The notes: generated by a model from the sequence alone, not told the origin. 64,000 bases of DNA from Streptomyces sp. CB02400 (GCF_001905725.1 NZ_LIWB01000002.1:233607-297606); one strand, 5' to 3'. Shown: positions 43,886-53,654, counted from the stretch's first letter. Numbers and translations are program-made.

Positions 43886-44755
43886 ATGAGTCAGGCACTA
43901 CAGGAACTCCTCGATCTGCTCGACCTCGAGCAGATCGAGGAGAACATCTTCCGCGGCCACTCCCGCAGCGCCGTCGTCCCCCGCGTCTTCGGCGGGCAGG
44001 TCGCGGCGCAGGCGCTGGTCGCCGCCGGGCGGACCGTCCCCGAGGACCGGCCCGCCCACTCCCTGCACGCGTACTTCCTGCGCCCCGGCGACCCCGGCGC
44101 CCCGATCGTCTACACCGTCGACCGGATCCGCGACGGCCGCTCCTTCACCACCCGGCGGGTGGTCGCGGTCCAGCACGGAAAGCCGATCTTCCACCTCTCG
44201 GCGTCCTTCCAGACGTACGAGGAGGGCCTGGACCACCAGGACCCGATGCCGCCGTCCCCCGACCCGGCCACGCTGCCCACGTCGCAGGAACGCCTGCGCG
44301 GGTACGCCCACCTCGCCCCCGAGGTCGTGGAGCGCTTCCTGGAGGCCCGCGCCGCCGTCGACCTGCGCTACGTCGACGAGCCGCCCTACGGCCGCTTCGG
44401 CGAGCCGCGCGAACCCCACTCCCAGGTCTGGTTCCGCACCAACGGCAAGCTCGCCGACGACCCCCTGCTGCACGTCGTCCTCGCCACGTACGTCTCCGAC
44501 ATGACGCTGCTGGACTCCGTCCTCCTCGCCCACGGCCGCGGCGGCTGGGCCGTCGGCGACGTCGTCGGCGCCTCCCTGGACCACGCGATGTGGTTCCACC
44601 GCCCGTTCCGCGCCGACGAGTGGCTCCTGTACGACCAGCAGTCCCCCACGGCCCACGGCGGCCGGGGCCTCGGCCAGGCCCGCATCTACACCCAGGACGG
44701 CCGCCTCGCGGTCTCGGTCATCCAGGAGGGCGTGGTCCGCGTCCCGCGCCCCTGA
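43886..44755 (+). CDS. Acyl-CoA thioesterase II (TesB family)
   Basis: The 289-residue double-hotdog thioesterase has LDLEQIEENIFRGHSRSAVV, VFGGQVAAQALVAAGRTVPE, the hotdog motifs DGRSFTTRRVVAVQHGKPIF and SLDHAMWFHRPFRADEWLLY, and the conserved Asp/Gln positions (ASLDHAMWFH; GLGQARIYTQ). It hydrolyses acyl-CoAs in the cytoplasm. It is co-directional with the acyl-CoA dehydrogenase 35 bases upstream and followed by a strong hairpin. Confidence 0.9.
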   Translation: MSQALQELLDLLDLEQIEENIFRGHSRSAVVPRVFGGQVAAQALVAAGRTVPEDRPAHSLHAYFLRPGDPGAPIVYTVDRIRDGRSFTTRRVVAVQHGKPIFHLSASFQTYEEGLDHQDPMPPSPDPATLPTSQERLRGYAHLAPEVVERFLEARAAVDLRYVDEPPYGRFGEPREPHSQVWFRTNGKLADDPLLHVVLATYVSDMTLLDSVLLAHGRGGWAVGDVVGASLDHAMWFHRPFRADEWLLYDQQSPTAHGGRGLGQARIYTQDGRLAVSVIQEGVVRVPRP

Positions 44756-44770
44756 GTCGCCCCCCGTTGA

Positions 44771-44807
44771 GCCGGCCCCCGTACGTGTCCCGCGTACGGG
44801 GGCCGGC
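44771..44807 (+). terminator. Terminator after the thioesterase gene
   Basis: GCCGGCCCCCGTACG (44771-44785) pairs perfectly with CGTACGGGGGCCGGC (44793-44807). Confidence 0.85.
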
Positions 44808-45006
44808 TGTCCGCGTCCCAGTGGACCGTTCCATGCGGTTGGTATCCGTGCAGGTCAGCGGCCGTTCCAGCGTTCCGGCGTCCCGTGATGGGCGTCCGGT
44901 GTGGCGGGTGGGACGGATCACGGCACAAGCTGCGGTCATCCCGGCAGCCCGCCGGCATCCCGGCAGCTCGCCGGCCGATCCACCACGTCACACCATGGAG
45001 ACCACC

Positions 45007-45528
45007 ATGCGTTCTCGCTTCGCCACCCGCTCCGCCCGCCTGGTCCTGGCCGCCGTCGCCGCGCTCGCCCTCGGCGGCGCCGCCACCGCCACGGCCACCG
45101 CCGACAGCGGCAGCTCCACCACCCAGCCCTGCGCGACCAGCGACCTGAACTTCAAGGTCACGTCCGAGACGCAGGCGGGCGGCTACTACCTGGTCACCGC
45201 CAAGGCCAAGCCCGGCATCATCTGCCACCTGGAGGGCGTGTTCCCCTCCGCCTCCTTCGGCTCCTCCCCCGACACCGAGGTCTCGCCCGCCGAGCAGAGC
45301 GTCAGCGACGACATCGTCCTCGCCGGCTCCACCGCCGCCTACGCCGGCATCAGCCCCAAGAGCACCAACAACGACAACGGCGTGCAGTTCGACCGGCTCC
45401 ACCTCTCGGTCGCCGGTGACGAGGAGAACGCCGTCACGCTCCGCCTCCCCGACACCGCCACGGTCGACCGGCCCGTCGCCACCAACTGGCACGCCGACCC
45501 CGCCGACGCCGTCCCCTTCACCGGCTGA
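45007..45528 (+). CDS. Secreted DUF4232 protein
   Basis: The protein has 173 residues. The signal peptide (MRSRFATRSARLVLAAVAAL ... TATATA) is followed by a DUF4232-like beta domain (CATSDLNFKVTSETQAGGYY LVTAKAKPG; CHLEGVFPSASFG; LHLSVAGDEENAVTLRLPD). Two Cys in the mature part could form a disulphide. The ATG at 45007 has GGAG seven bases upstream. Its function is unknown; DUF4232 proteins are common secreted or lipoprotein products in Streptomyces. Confidence 0.75.
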   Translation: MRSRFATRSARLVLAAVAALALGGAATATATADSGSSTTQPCATSDLNFKVTSETQAGGYYLVTAKAKPGIICHLEGVFPSASFGSSPDTEVSPAEQSVSDDIVLAGSTAAYAGISPKSTNNDNGVQFDRLHLSVAGDEENAVTLRLPDTATVDRPVATNWHADPADAVPFTG

Positions 45529-45550
45529 CCCCCGGGTCCACCGGCTGCCC

Positions 45551-45585
45551 CGCCGGCCGGGCGTGTCCCCCGCGCCCGGCCGGCG
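45551..45585. terminator. Bidirectional terminator
   Basis: CGCCGGCCGGGCG (45551-45563) pairs perfectly with CGCCCGGCCGGCG (45573-45585) between two converging genes. Confidence 0.8.
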
Positions 45586-45594
45586 AGGGCGTCT

Positions 45595-46395
45595 TCACTG
45601 CGCCAGGCCGGCCTCCGCCAGCAGGTACGCCGTCATCGGGTCGTAGTGGCGGGGGCTGGTGACGTGGTCGTCGAGGGGGACCGTGACCTGGACGGTGCCC
45701 TCCGCCTCGGCGACGAACAGGGCCGGGTCGTTGCAGTCGGCGTAGCCGACGGAGTCGACGCCGTACTGCCCTGCCGCACCCGCCCAGCCGTGGTCGGCGA
45801 CGACCAGGTCCGGCAGCGGGCGGCCCTCACGCTCCAGGGCGGTCAGGACGGCCTTCATCGGCTCACCGGAATGGGTGTGCCACAGCGTGGCGCCGTGCTC
45901 CAGCACCGCCACGTCCGCGAACTGCATCACATAACCCTCGTCCGTGGTCAGCCCGTCCGGGATGACCACGATCTCGCAGCCGACGGCCCGCAGCGCGGCG
46001 GCCGTCGCACGGTGCACGTCCAGCAGCCCGCCCGGGTGACCGGTCGCGAACAGCACCCGCTGCTGCCCGTCCGCCGCCTTGCGCAGCCGCCCGGCCATGC
46101 GCTCCAGCCCGGCCACGGTCAGCTCCGGGTCGATGGTGTCCTGCCCGTACCGGTACTCGGGGTCGTCGTTGACGCCGACCCGCTCCGCCATCACCGCCAG
46201 CACGTCCTGCTCGTCGGTCCAGCGGTCGCCGAGCTCCAGGCCGAGCCAGAAGTGACGGTCGCCGTTCGCCAGTTTGCGGTAGTGGGAGAGGTTGTTCTCG
46301 CGCGGCGTGGCGACATCGCCCGCGATGCGCGTGGCGACCAGGTGTTCGACGAGTTCGGCGCGGCTGGGTGTCCCGGGTATCGGCATGCCCCCCAT
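45595..46395 (-). CDS. Conserved actinobacterial protein, often labelled phosphatase
   Basis: The protein has 266 residues. Conserved-looking segments are IAGDVATPRENNLSHYRKLA, GLELGDRWTDEQDVLAVMAE, VLFATGHPGGLLDVHRATAA, EIVVIPDGL, ATLWHTHSGEPM and LVVADHGWAGAAGQYGVDSV. The His/Asp/Gly-rich motifs suggest a metal-binding or phosphate-handling site, but no catalytic class is certain. ATG at 46395 or 46386 could start it. It is cytoplasmic, with no operon partner. Confidence 0.65.
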   Translation of the reverse strand: MGGMPIPGTPSRAELVEHLVATRIAGDVATPRENNLSHYRKLANGDRHFWLGLELGDRWTDEQDVLAVMAERVGVNDDPEYRYGQDTIDPELTVAGLERMAGRLRKAADGQQRVLFATGHPGGLLDVHRATAAALRAVGCEIVVIPDGLTTDEGYVMQFADVAVLEHGATLWHTHSGEPMKAVLTALEREGRPLPDLVVADHGWAGAAGQYGVDSVGYADCNDPALFVAEAEGTVQVTVPLDDHVTSPRHYDPMTAYLLAEAGLAQ

Positions 46396-46500
46396 TGTGG
46401 GGCAGCGGCCTGTGGGCGTCCCTGACGTATCGCGCGCTGGGACGTGCGTCACGCGTACTCAGCCGACTCCGTACGGCTACTCAGTGCCGCCCGTACGGCC

Positions 46501-48060
46501 TCATGTGCGCCGCAGCGCGAACCACAGCTCCATCCGTACGTCCGGGTCGTCCAGGTCCGCCTCCAGCAGCGCCGCGCACCGCGCGACGCGCTGCCGCACG
46601 GTGTTGCGGTGCACGGACAGCGCCACCGCCGTACGGTCCCAGCTGCCGTGCAGGGAGAGCCAGGTGCGCAGGGTGTCCGTCAGGGCGGGAGCGGCCGCTA
46701 TCGGCGCGAGCAGCGCTCGGGCGTGGGCGTCCGCGTCGTGCGGCGGGACGAGGTCGGCGAGGGCGGGGCGGTCGCCGTGCCGGAGCAGTGGGGCGCGGGT
46801 GGCGCGGGCCCGGGCCAGGGCGCGGGCGGCCTGGGTGTCGGCGTCCGGCCAGTCGGGCGGGGTGGCGGCGGTGCTGACGCCGAGGGTCCAGCCGGGAAGT
46901 GGCTCCACGGGGCGGTCGGCGGGCACCAGGACGCGTACGACCTCGCCGGTCGGGTCGACCAGGGTGGAGCCGAGTGCTGTGCCGAGCGCGGAGGTGGACA
47001 GGGGGTCCGGTGCGGTGTGGCCGTCCGGCCGGGCGTGGACCACTTGCCATCGCTCTCCGCCGAGCAGGGGGGCCACGTCCTTGGGCGGGGCGCCCAGCAG
47101 GAGTCGTACGAGTGCGGAGGAGCGGGCTGCTGTGGTGCCGCTCTGTTGCTGGCCGGTGAGGAGGGAGAGCAGTACGGCTGCGACGGAGGCGATGGTGTGG
47201 TCGCCGGGGGTGCGGTGGGGTGCGGCCACGCCGAGTACGTATCCGGTGCCGAGGGCGTAGGCGGCGAGGTGGGTGCCGTTGACCGTGTCGCTGGCGGAGG
47301 TGGGGGTGGGCGCCGCTTGTCGGTGCTCGCCGGGTGCGGGTGTCACTTGGCGGCGTTCGCCGGGTGCCGCCGCGCCCGCCCGTGCCGCCCCGGCGGCACG
47401 ACTGCCCGCAGTTGGGGCGGGGGGCCTCACCACCTTGGCCAGGTTCGCCAGGGACTGTCTTGTTTCGGGGGACGGGGGGGTTCCTGCGGTGGTGAGTTCT
47501 GTGGTGTCCGGGGTGTACAGGGCGGCCCAGCCGCCGATTCGTTGGGCCAGCTGGTGGAGGACCGGGCGGACCGGGTCCGGGCGGGACGCCGCGGTGGCGA
47601 GGCTCTGCTGGGCCTCCGTGACCCGGCGCAGCTCCGCCAGGCGGGCCTGCGCCATGAGCTGCCAGACCGCCCGCGCCACCCCCGAGAACGTGGTCCGCGG
47701 CGGCACCTCCAGCAGCGGCAGGCCGTGCATCTCGCACGCCTCCGCCAGCGCCCCCGGCACCGCCTCGTGCACCGGTGCCACGCCGAACCCGAGCGCCGCC
47801 CCGCCCGCCGCCACGATCCGGGAGACATACGCGTCGAAGTAGCCCGCGCCCGCCCCCTCCGGGATGTGCACCCCCGCCGACAGCAGCAGCTCCCCGCCCA
47901 GCAGGTACGGGTACGGGTCCGCCATCTCGGAGGCGTGCGCCCAGTGCACGACGGTGCCGGGGTCGTCGGGCCCGGCGACCCGGCGCAGTCCGAGGTCCTC
48001 GCGTGCCAGGAGTGCGTCCAGACGCACAGGCGGCGTGGGGGGAACCATGGGGTCCGACAT
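46501..48060 (-). CDS. PucR-family transcriptional regulator
   Basis: The protein has 519 residues. The N-terminal PucR domain is at about 12-130 (VRLDALLAREDLGLRRVAGP; LLLSAGVHIPEGAG), a variable Ala/Pro-rich middle region at about 215-275, and the C-terminal PucR helix-turn-helix at about 450-515 (TLRTWLSLHGSWDRTAVALS VHRNTVRQRVARC). The ATG at 48060 has GGAGGAAG eight bases upstream. It is divergent from the ureohydrolase gene and probably controls it. PucR regulators usually sense nitrogen-rich catabolites such as purines or amines. Confidence 0.88.
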   Translation of the reverse strand: MSDPMVPPTPPVRLDALLAREDLGLRRVAGPDDPGTVVHWAHASEMADPYPYLLGGELLLSAGVHIPEGAGAGYFDAYVSRIVAAGGAALGFGVAPVHEAVPGALAEACEMHGLPLLEVPPRTTFSGVARAVWQLMAQARLAELRRVTEAQQSLATAASRPDPVRPVLHQLAQRIGGWAALYTPDTTELTTAGTPPSPETRQSLANLAKVVRPPAPTAGSRAAGAARAGAAAPGERRQVTPAPGEHRQAAPTPTSASDTVNGTHLAAYALGTGYVLGVAAPHRTPGDHTIASVAAVLLSLLTGQQQSGTTAARSSALVRLLLGAPPKDVAPLLGGERWQVVHARPDGHTAPDPLSTSALGTALGSTLVDPTGEVVRVLVPADRPVEPLPGWTLGVSTAATPPDWPDADTQAARALARARATRAPLLRHGDRPALADLVPPHDADAHARALLAPIAAAPALTDTLRTWLSLHGSWDRTAVALSVHRNTVRQRVARCAALLEADLDDPDVRMELWFALRRT

Positions 48061-48212
48061 GCTGGACACTTCCTCCATTCCGTGCGGCGGGAATGGATGA
48101 AACGTACACTTCGCAGGTGCTTTCCGCCGCTCTATGGTCGGGACAGACCGGCAGCCCGCGGGTGCGGGCGGATGCATGAGCCAAGGCGAAGAGCAGGAAA
48201 GAAGGCAGTCCC

Positions 48213-49181
48213 ATGAGCAGCAACGAGACGCCCCGCGGCCCCGTCGACTCCTCCCGCGTCCCCCGGTACGCCGGTCCCGCGACCTTCGCCCGGCTGCCCC
48301 GTCTGGACGAGGTCGGCCGCGCCGACGTCGCCGTGGTGGGCGTGCCCTTCGACTCGGGCGTCTCCTACCGGCCGGGCGCCCGATTCGGCGGCAACGCCAT
48401 CCGTGAGGCGTCCCGGCTGCTGCGCCCCTACAACCCGGCGCAGGACGCCTCCCCCTTCGCCCTCGCCCAGGTCGCGGACGGCGGCGACATCGCCGTGAAC
48501 CCCTTCAACATCAACGAGGCCGTGGAGACGGTCGAGGCCGCCGCCGACGACCTCCTCGGCACCGGCGCCCGCCTGATGACCCTGGGCGGCGACCACACCA
48601 TCGCCCTGCCGCTGCTCCGCTCCGTCGCCAAGAAGCACGGCCCCGTGGCGCTGCTCCACTTCGACGCCCACCTCGACACCTGGGACACCTACTTCGGCGC
48701 CGAGTACACCCACGGCACCCCGTTCCGCCGCGCGGTCGAGGAGGGCATCCTCGACACCTCCGCCCTCTCCCACGTCGGCACCCGAGGCCCGCTCTACGGC
48801 AAGCAGGACCTCACCGACGACGAGAAGATGGGCTTCGGCATCGTCACCTCCGCGGACGTCTACCGCCGGGGCGCCGACGAGGTCGCCGACCAGCTCCGTC
48901 AGCGCATCGGCGACCGCCCGCTGTACATCTCCATCGACATCGACTGCCTGGACCCGGCCCACGCCCCCGGCACCGGCACTCCCGAGGCCGGCGGCATGAC
49001 CTCCCGCGAGCTGCTGGAGATCCTGCGCGGACTGGCCTCCTGCAACCTGGTCTCGGCGGACGTCGTCGAGGTGGCGCCCGCGTACGATCACGCCGAGATC
49101 ACCTCGGTGGCGGCGTCCCACACGGCGTACGAGCTGACCACGATCATGTCCCGTCAGATTGCGGAGGCCCGCGCGCAGTGA
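48213..49181 (+). CDS. speB: Ureohydrolase: agmatinase or guanidinobutyrase
   Basis: The 322-residue enzyme has the binuclear Mn site of the arginase family: [25 protein letters not shown] (HxDAHxD) and [19 protein letters not shown] (DxDxxDP). It removes urea from a guanidino compound. The N-terminal segment [12 protein letters not shown] and the context (PucR regulator, ThDP enzyme overlapping by four bases) leave open 4-guanidinobutyrate as well as agmatine as the substrate. It is the first gene of a two-gene operon. Confidence 0.88.
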   Translation: MSSNETPRGPVDSSRVPRYAGPATFARLPRLDEVGRADVAVVGVPFDSGVSYRPGARFGGNAIREASRLLRPYNPAQDASPFALAQVADGGDIAVNPFNINEAVETVEAAADDLLGTGARLMTLGGDHTIALPLLRSVAKKHGPVALLHFDAHLDTWDTYFGAEYTHGTPFRRAVEEGILDTSALSHVGTRGPLYGKQDLTDDEKMGFGIVTSADVYRRGADEVADQLRQRIGDRPLYISIDIDCLDPAHAPGTGTPEAGGMTSRELLEILRGLASCNLVSADVVEVAPAYDHAEITSVAASHTAYELTTIMSRQIAEARAQ

Positions 49182-50863
49182 CCCACGACCACGACCTGGT
49201 GCTCCGTCCGACCGCCGCACAGACGGAGGCGGCACTCGACCCGCCCCCCGGCCGCAACGGCGGAGACCTGGTCGTGGAGACCCTGGCCGGGCTCGGCGCG
49301 ACCACCGTCTTCGGCCTGCCCGGCCAGCACGCCCTCGGCGTGTTCGACGCCCTGCGCCGCTCCGACCTGCGGTACATCGGCCTGCGCGTGGAGAACAACG
49401 CCGGTTTCGCGGCGGACGCGTACGGCCGGATCACCGGCGAGGCCGCCCCGCTGCTGCTGTCGACCGGCCCGGGAGCCCTCACCTCCCTGGCCGCGCTCCA
49501 GGAGGCGGCGGCGGCCTCGGCGCCGGTGCTGGCGATCAGCAGCCAGGTCCCGACGGCGGGGCTCGGCGGTGGCCGCCACGGCTACCTGCACGAACTCCCC
49601 GACCAGTCGGCCTCGTTCCGGGGCGTGGTGAAGTCCGTCCACAGCGTGCGTACGGCGTCCCAGATCCCGTCGGCGATCGCGGCGGCCTGGCAGTCGGCGC
49701 TGACCGTTCCGCACGGTCCCGTGTGGGTGGAGATCCCGCAGGACGTGCTCCTCGCGGAGACGGTCCTGCCGGTGGTGACGGCGATGGACGCCACCCCCGA
49801 CGAGCTGCCCCCACGCCCCGAACTCACCGCACTCGCCGCCCACCTGCTGGCGAACGCCGCCCGCCCCGCGATCATCGCGGGCGGGGGAGTGGTCCGCTCC
49901 GACGCCTCCGGCAAACTGAAGCAGCTCGCCGAGCGCGTCCAGGCCCCCGTCGTCACCACCCCCGGCGGCAAGGGCGCCTTCCCCTGGACGCACCCGCTGT
50001 CGCTCCAGTCCTGGCTGGAGGACCGCCACACCACCGACTTCCTGGAGGACGCGGACGTCCTGCTGGTCGTCGGCTCCGGCCTCGGCGAACTCTCCTCGAA
50101 CTACCACACGTTCAAGCCGCGCGGCCGGGTCGTCCAGATCGAGGCCGACCTCGGCAAACTGGAGTCCAACCACCCGGGCCTCGGCATCCACGCCGACGCC
50201 CGCCTCGCGCTCCAGGCACTCCTCGAGACGGTGGAACCGCGCGAGGACGCGACGGCCCCGGAGCGCGTACGGGACCTGCTGAACCGCGTACGCGAACGCA
50301 TCGCCGCCCAGGAACTCACCCTGGAACAGCAGGTGCTGACGGCCGTCCGCCGCGCCCTCCCCACGAATTCGCCGTCCTTCTGGGACATGACGATCCTGGC
50401 CTACTGGGCCTGGTCCGCGTTCGACGCCATGGGCCCCAACCACCTCCACTCCGCCCAGGGAGCCGGCGGCCTCGGCTACGGCTTCCCGGCCGCCCTCGGC
50501 GCGGCGGTCGCCGACCCCACCCGCCCGGTGCTGGCGGTCTCCGGAGACGGCGGCGCCCTGTACTCCGTCGCCGAGCTGGCCACGGCCCGCCAGTACGACC
50601 TCGACGTCACCTGGCTCATCGTCGACGACGGCGGCTACGGCATCCTCCGCGAGTACATGACCGACGCCTTCGGCGAGCCCACGGCGACGGAACTGACCCG
50701 CCCCGACTACGTGGCCCTGGCGGAGTCCTTCGGCGTACCCGGCCTGCGGACCAGCCCCGAGACCCTGGAACAGGACCTCGCGAAGGCCCTGACGACACCG
50801 GGCCCCGCGGTGGTCGTACTCCCCGCCGTGCTGCGGATGTTCGCGCCGACGCACGCGGAATGA
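49178..50863 (+). CDS. Thiamine-diphosphate-dependent enzyme (acetolactate-synthase-like)
   Basis: The protein has 561 residues. The N-terminal pyrimidine-binding domain has the catalytic Glu in [17 protein letters not shown]. The middle FAD/DHS-like domain contains [16 protein letters not shown]. The C-terminal ThDP domain has [17 protein letters not shown] followed by [13 protein letters not shown], where the usual Asn-Asn is Asp-Asp. The GTG start overlaps the speB stop (GTGA). Substrate is unknown: a 2-oxo acid produced from guanidino or amine breakdown is plausible from context. It is not a typical biosynthetic IlvB (no IlvN next to it). Confidence 0.85.
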   Translation: MTHDHDLVLRPTAAQTEAALDPPPGRNGGDLVVETLAGLGATTVFGLPGQHALGVFDALRRSDLRYIGLRVENNAGFAADAYGRITGEAAPLLLSTGPGALTSLAALQEAAAASAPVLAISSQVPTAGLGGGRHGYLHELPDQSASFRGVVKSVHSVRTASQIPSAIAAAWQSALTVPHGPVWVEIPQDVLLAETVLPVVTAMDATPDELPPRPELTALAAHLLANAARPAIIAGGGVVRSDASGKLKQLAERVQAPVVTTPGGKGAFPWTHPLSLQSWLEDRHTTDFLEDADVLLVVGSGLGELSSNYHTFKPRGRVVQIEADLGKLESNHPGLGIHADARLALQALLETVEPREDATAPERVRDLLNRVRERIAAQELTLEQQVLTAVRRALPTNSPSFWDMTILAYWAWSAFDAMGPNHLHSAQGAGGLGYGFPAALGAAVADPTRPVLAVSGDGGALYSVAELATARQYDLDVTWLIVDDGGYGILREYMTDAFGEPTATELTRPDYVALAESFGVPGLRTSPETLEQDLAKALTTPGPAVVVLPAVLRMFAPTHAE

Positions 50864-50922
50864 AACCCTGTGCCGTGAGCGGACCGGGGCCCTAGGATCG
50901 GGAGCCGGCCGTAGGGGGGACC

Positions 50923-51342
50923 ATGGATCCGGAGATCGCCGCGCTGGCGGGGACGGCGGGCACGACCGTCGTCACACTGATGGTGACGAACGCCTGGGAA
51001 TCGGCGCGGGACGGCATGGTCGCCCTGTGGCGCCGGTTCCAGCCCGCCAGAGCCGAGAGCGTCGGTGAGGAACTGGAGGCGGGCCGTGCGGAACTGCTCC
51101 TCGCGCGCCAGGCCGGTGACGCCGAAGCCGAGACCGAGCTGACCGCCGAATGGCAGGGCCGCGTACGGCGGTTCCTGCTCGCCCAGCCGGAGGCCGCCGA
51201 CGAACTGCGGCGCATCCTGGACGACTTGAGCCCGTCGCTCCCGGAGGAACCGGACGCGCACCAAATCCACCTGCGGGCCCGCGCGTCGGGCAGCGCCCGC
51301 ATCTACCAGGCCGGGCGCGACCAGCACATCACCGAACGATGA
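50923..51342 (+). CDS. Small putative effector with C-terminal RHIM/BASS-like motif
   Basis: The protein has 139 residues. The N-terminal helix is hydrophobic (ALAGTAGTTVVTLMVTNAW, about 7-25). Two or three charged helices follow (about 28-105; ESVGEELEAGRAELLLARQA; PEAADELRRILDDL). A short C-terminal tail (121-137) reads ASGSARIYQAGRDQHI. The same motif begins the next protein. Its stop overlaps the next start (ATGA). The layout of a membrane-active-looking helical domain plus a Gln/Gly amyloid-type motif is that of effectors paired with bacterial NLRs. No enzyme domain is seen. Confidence 0.6.
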   Translation: MDPEIAALAGTAGTTVVTLMVTNAWESARDGMVALWRRFQPARAESVGEELEAGRAELLLARQAGDAEAETELTAEWQGRVRRFLLAQPEAADELRRILDDLSPSLPEEPDAHQIHLRARASGSARIYQAGRDQHITER

Positions 51343-53591
51343 GCGTGCCGGGACCGATGGAGGGCCACGCCTCGGGCAGCGCCCGGATCTACCAGACCGG
51401 TGGCGACCAGTACATCGAGGAACACGTCCACCACTACGCCCCGGGCTCGGCCCCGCTGTTCGGACACCCGTGGACGGGCCCGGCCGAACCCCGCGGGACC
51501 GCCCCCGACTCCGTCCGCATGCCCCTGGTCGGTCGCACGCCCGGCGTCCTGCGGGACCGCACCGACCTCATGGAGCACCTACGGGCCGCCGTGGCCGGAC
51601 CCGGCGGCGGCATCCAGGTCCTGCACGGAATGGGCGGCTGCGGCAAGACGGCCGTCGCCCATGCCCTGTTCACCGAGGCCGTACGGGACCACGGCCGCGT
51701 CGGCCTGTGGGTCAACGCCTCCGAACGGGTGTCCCTGCGCGCCGGCATGCTCGCCGTCGCCGGTGACCGCGGTGCCGCGGACGGCGAACTGGCCGCAGCG
51801 GCCGGCGGCCAACGCGCCGCGGCCGACCTGGTCTGGCACCACCTGGACCACTCGGCACAACCCTGGCTGCTGGTCCTCGACAACGCCGACGACCCCGGCA
51901 TCCTGGAGGAAGGCGCCTGGCTGCGCCCGAGCCCCTCGGGGACGGTGCTGGTGACCACCCGCCACGCGACCTCCCCGCTGTGGCACACCCCGGGGACGAG
52001 CAGCCACCGGCTCGGTGTGCTTCCCCTGGAGGACGCGACCCTGGTCCTGCGTGATCTGGCCCCGGACGCGGGCACGCGGGAGTCCGCGCGGAAGGTCGCC
52101 CGCCGCCTGGGCTGCCTGCCCCTGGCACTGACCCTGGCCGGGGCACATCTGGCCCACCAGTTGCTGGAGTCGTGGTCCATGGACGAGTACGACCGGAAAC
52201 TGAGCGAGGAGTCGACGGCCCTGGTCGACCGGGGGGCTCCGGCGACCGGCGGCGGACACTCCCGCCACCTCGTGGGCCGCACGTGGCAGCTCTCGCTGGA
52301 CGGCCTGGCGGAGGGCGGCCTGCCGGAGGCGACGGCCCTGCTGCGGCTGCTGTCCTTCTGGGCGGCGGACCCCGTGCCGCTGTCACTGCTGATGCCGGCG
52401 GCACAGGGCGGGATCGACGGGCTCGACCGCCTCGATCCGCCGCTGACCGCCGCCCGCGTCGAACCGGCCCTGCGCGCGCTCCTCGACCACTCGCTGATCG
52501 ACCTGGTCGAGACGGACGGGCACCGCTGCGTGAAGGCCCACGGGGTCCTGCTGGACAGCGTCGCCGCGGGCGTGCCCGACACGGAGCGCGAACTCCTGGC
52601 GGGAGCGGCGGGCCGGCTGCTGCGGGCGGCGCTGCCGCAGGAGGGCGCCGCGTCACCGCGGGCCCGCTCCCAGGTGCGGCTCCTGGCACCGCACGCGACC
52701 GGCCTGCTGCACCGGTCCCACCGCCACGGCCTGGTGACGGCGGAATCCGTACGGATCGCGGCCCGTGTCGCGCGACTGGTGTACGAGGCGGGAGACTGGA
52801 CCGCCGCACTGGCCCTGGCCGCCACCGCCGCGAAGACGGCCGCGGAACACCTGGGGGACGAGGACCCGGCCACCGTCGAGGCCCGGTCGGGCCAGGGGAC
52901 CGTCCTGTTCAGACTCGGCCGGTACGCCGAAGCCGCCGACCTCCTGCGACCGGTCCACCAGGACGCGCTGCGCACGCTCGGCCCCCATGACGCGCGCACC
53001 CTGGACGCGGCCTACGAACTGCAGCGGGTGCTGCACCGCCTGGGCGACCTGACACAAGCCCGTACGCTGCTGGAAACAGTCCTGGACGGTCGCCGCCACA
53101 CGCTCGGCGAGGACCACGTCGCCACCCTCAAGACCCGCTGCGAGATGCTGGAACTCCGCCTCACGCAGGACGAGTTCGACGGCTACACGACGGCGGCCGA
53201 GGAACTGGCGGGGGACTGCGAACACCGCCTCGGCCCCGACCACCTGGTGACCGTGTGGGCGCGTGACGCACTGGCGCGGGGACTCCTGCGCTCCGGCCGG
53301 GGCGCCGAGGCCGAGGACCTCTTCCGCCGGGTGCTCGCCGGACAGCGGGCCGGGTACGGGGACGACCACCCGCTGGTCCTCGGGGTGCTCATCCAGCTCA
53401 GCCGGGCCCAGTACGCGCAGGGCAAGCGGGAGCAGGCCGCCGACAGCGCACGCGAGGTGGCCGAGCAGCGGGCCGCGGTCCTGGGCGAGGACCACCCCGA
53501 GACCGTCGCGGCCCGCGCCTGGTACGCCGAGGTCCGGGCGGAGCAGCCCGCGGGTCCCCGAGGAACGGAGCGACGGAGCCGTACCCGCTGA
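51339..53591 (+). CDS. NLR-like STAND NTPase: N-terminal amyloid-type motif, NB-ARC, TPR repeats
   Basis: The protein has 750 residues. Residues 11-26 repeat the upstream motif (ASGSARIYQTGGDQYI). The NB-ARC ATPase shows Walker A GMGGCGKTA (about 97), Walker B WLLVLDNADD (about 177), sensor GTVLVTTRH and the GLPL motif GCLPLALTLAG (about 258). A winged-helix region follows (about 330-440), then about six TPR-type repeats (about 485-740), several with the GEDHPxTxxAR signature (LGEDHVATLKTRCEML; LGPDHLVTVWARDAL; YGDDHPLVLGVLIQL). TPRs probably sense a ligand; ATP-driven oligomerisation would nucleate the upstream partner. Confidence 0.82.
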   Translation: MSVPGPMEGHASGSARIYQTGGDQYIEEHVHHYAPGSAPLFGHPWTGPAEPRGTAPDSVRMPLVGRTPGVLRDRTDLMEHLRAAVAGPGGGIQVLHGMGGCGKTAVAHALFTEAVRDHGRVGLWVNASERVSLRAGMLAVAGDRGAADGELAAAAGGQRAAADLVWHHLDHSAQPWLLVLDNADDPGILEEGAWLRPSPSGTVLVTTRHATSPLWHTPGTSSHRLGVLPLEDATLVLRDLAPDAGTRESARKVARRLGCLPLALTLAGAHLAHQLLESWSMDEYDRKLSEESTALVDRGAPATGGGHSRHLVGRTWQLSLDGLAEGGLPEATALLRLLSFWAADPVPLSLLMPAAQGGIDGLDRLDPPLTAARVEPALRALLDHSLIDLVETDGHRCVKAHGVLLDSVAAGVPDTERELLAGAAGRLLRAALPQEGAASPRARSQVRLLAPHATGLLHRSHRHGLVTAESVRIAARVARLVYEAGDWTAALALAATAAKTAAEHLGDEDPATVEARSGQGTVLFRLGRYAEAADLLRPVHQDALRTLGPHDARTLDAAYELQRVLHRLGDLTQARTLLETVLDGRRHTLGEDHVATLKTRCEMLELRLTQDEFDGYTTAAEELAGDCEHRLGPDHLVTVWARDALARGLLRSGRGAEAEDLFRRVLAGQRAGYGDDHPLVLGVLIQLSRAQYAQGKREQAADSAREVAEQRAAVLGEDHPETVAARAWYAEVRAEQPAGPRGTERRSRTR

Positions 53592-53654
53592 CCGCGGCGT
53601 CCCGAGGCGTTCGGGGACCGGAAGTCCGTACGATCCCGGAGTGAGTCCGGTGGG

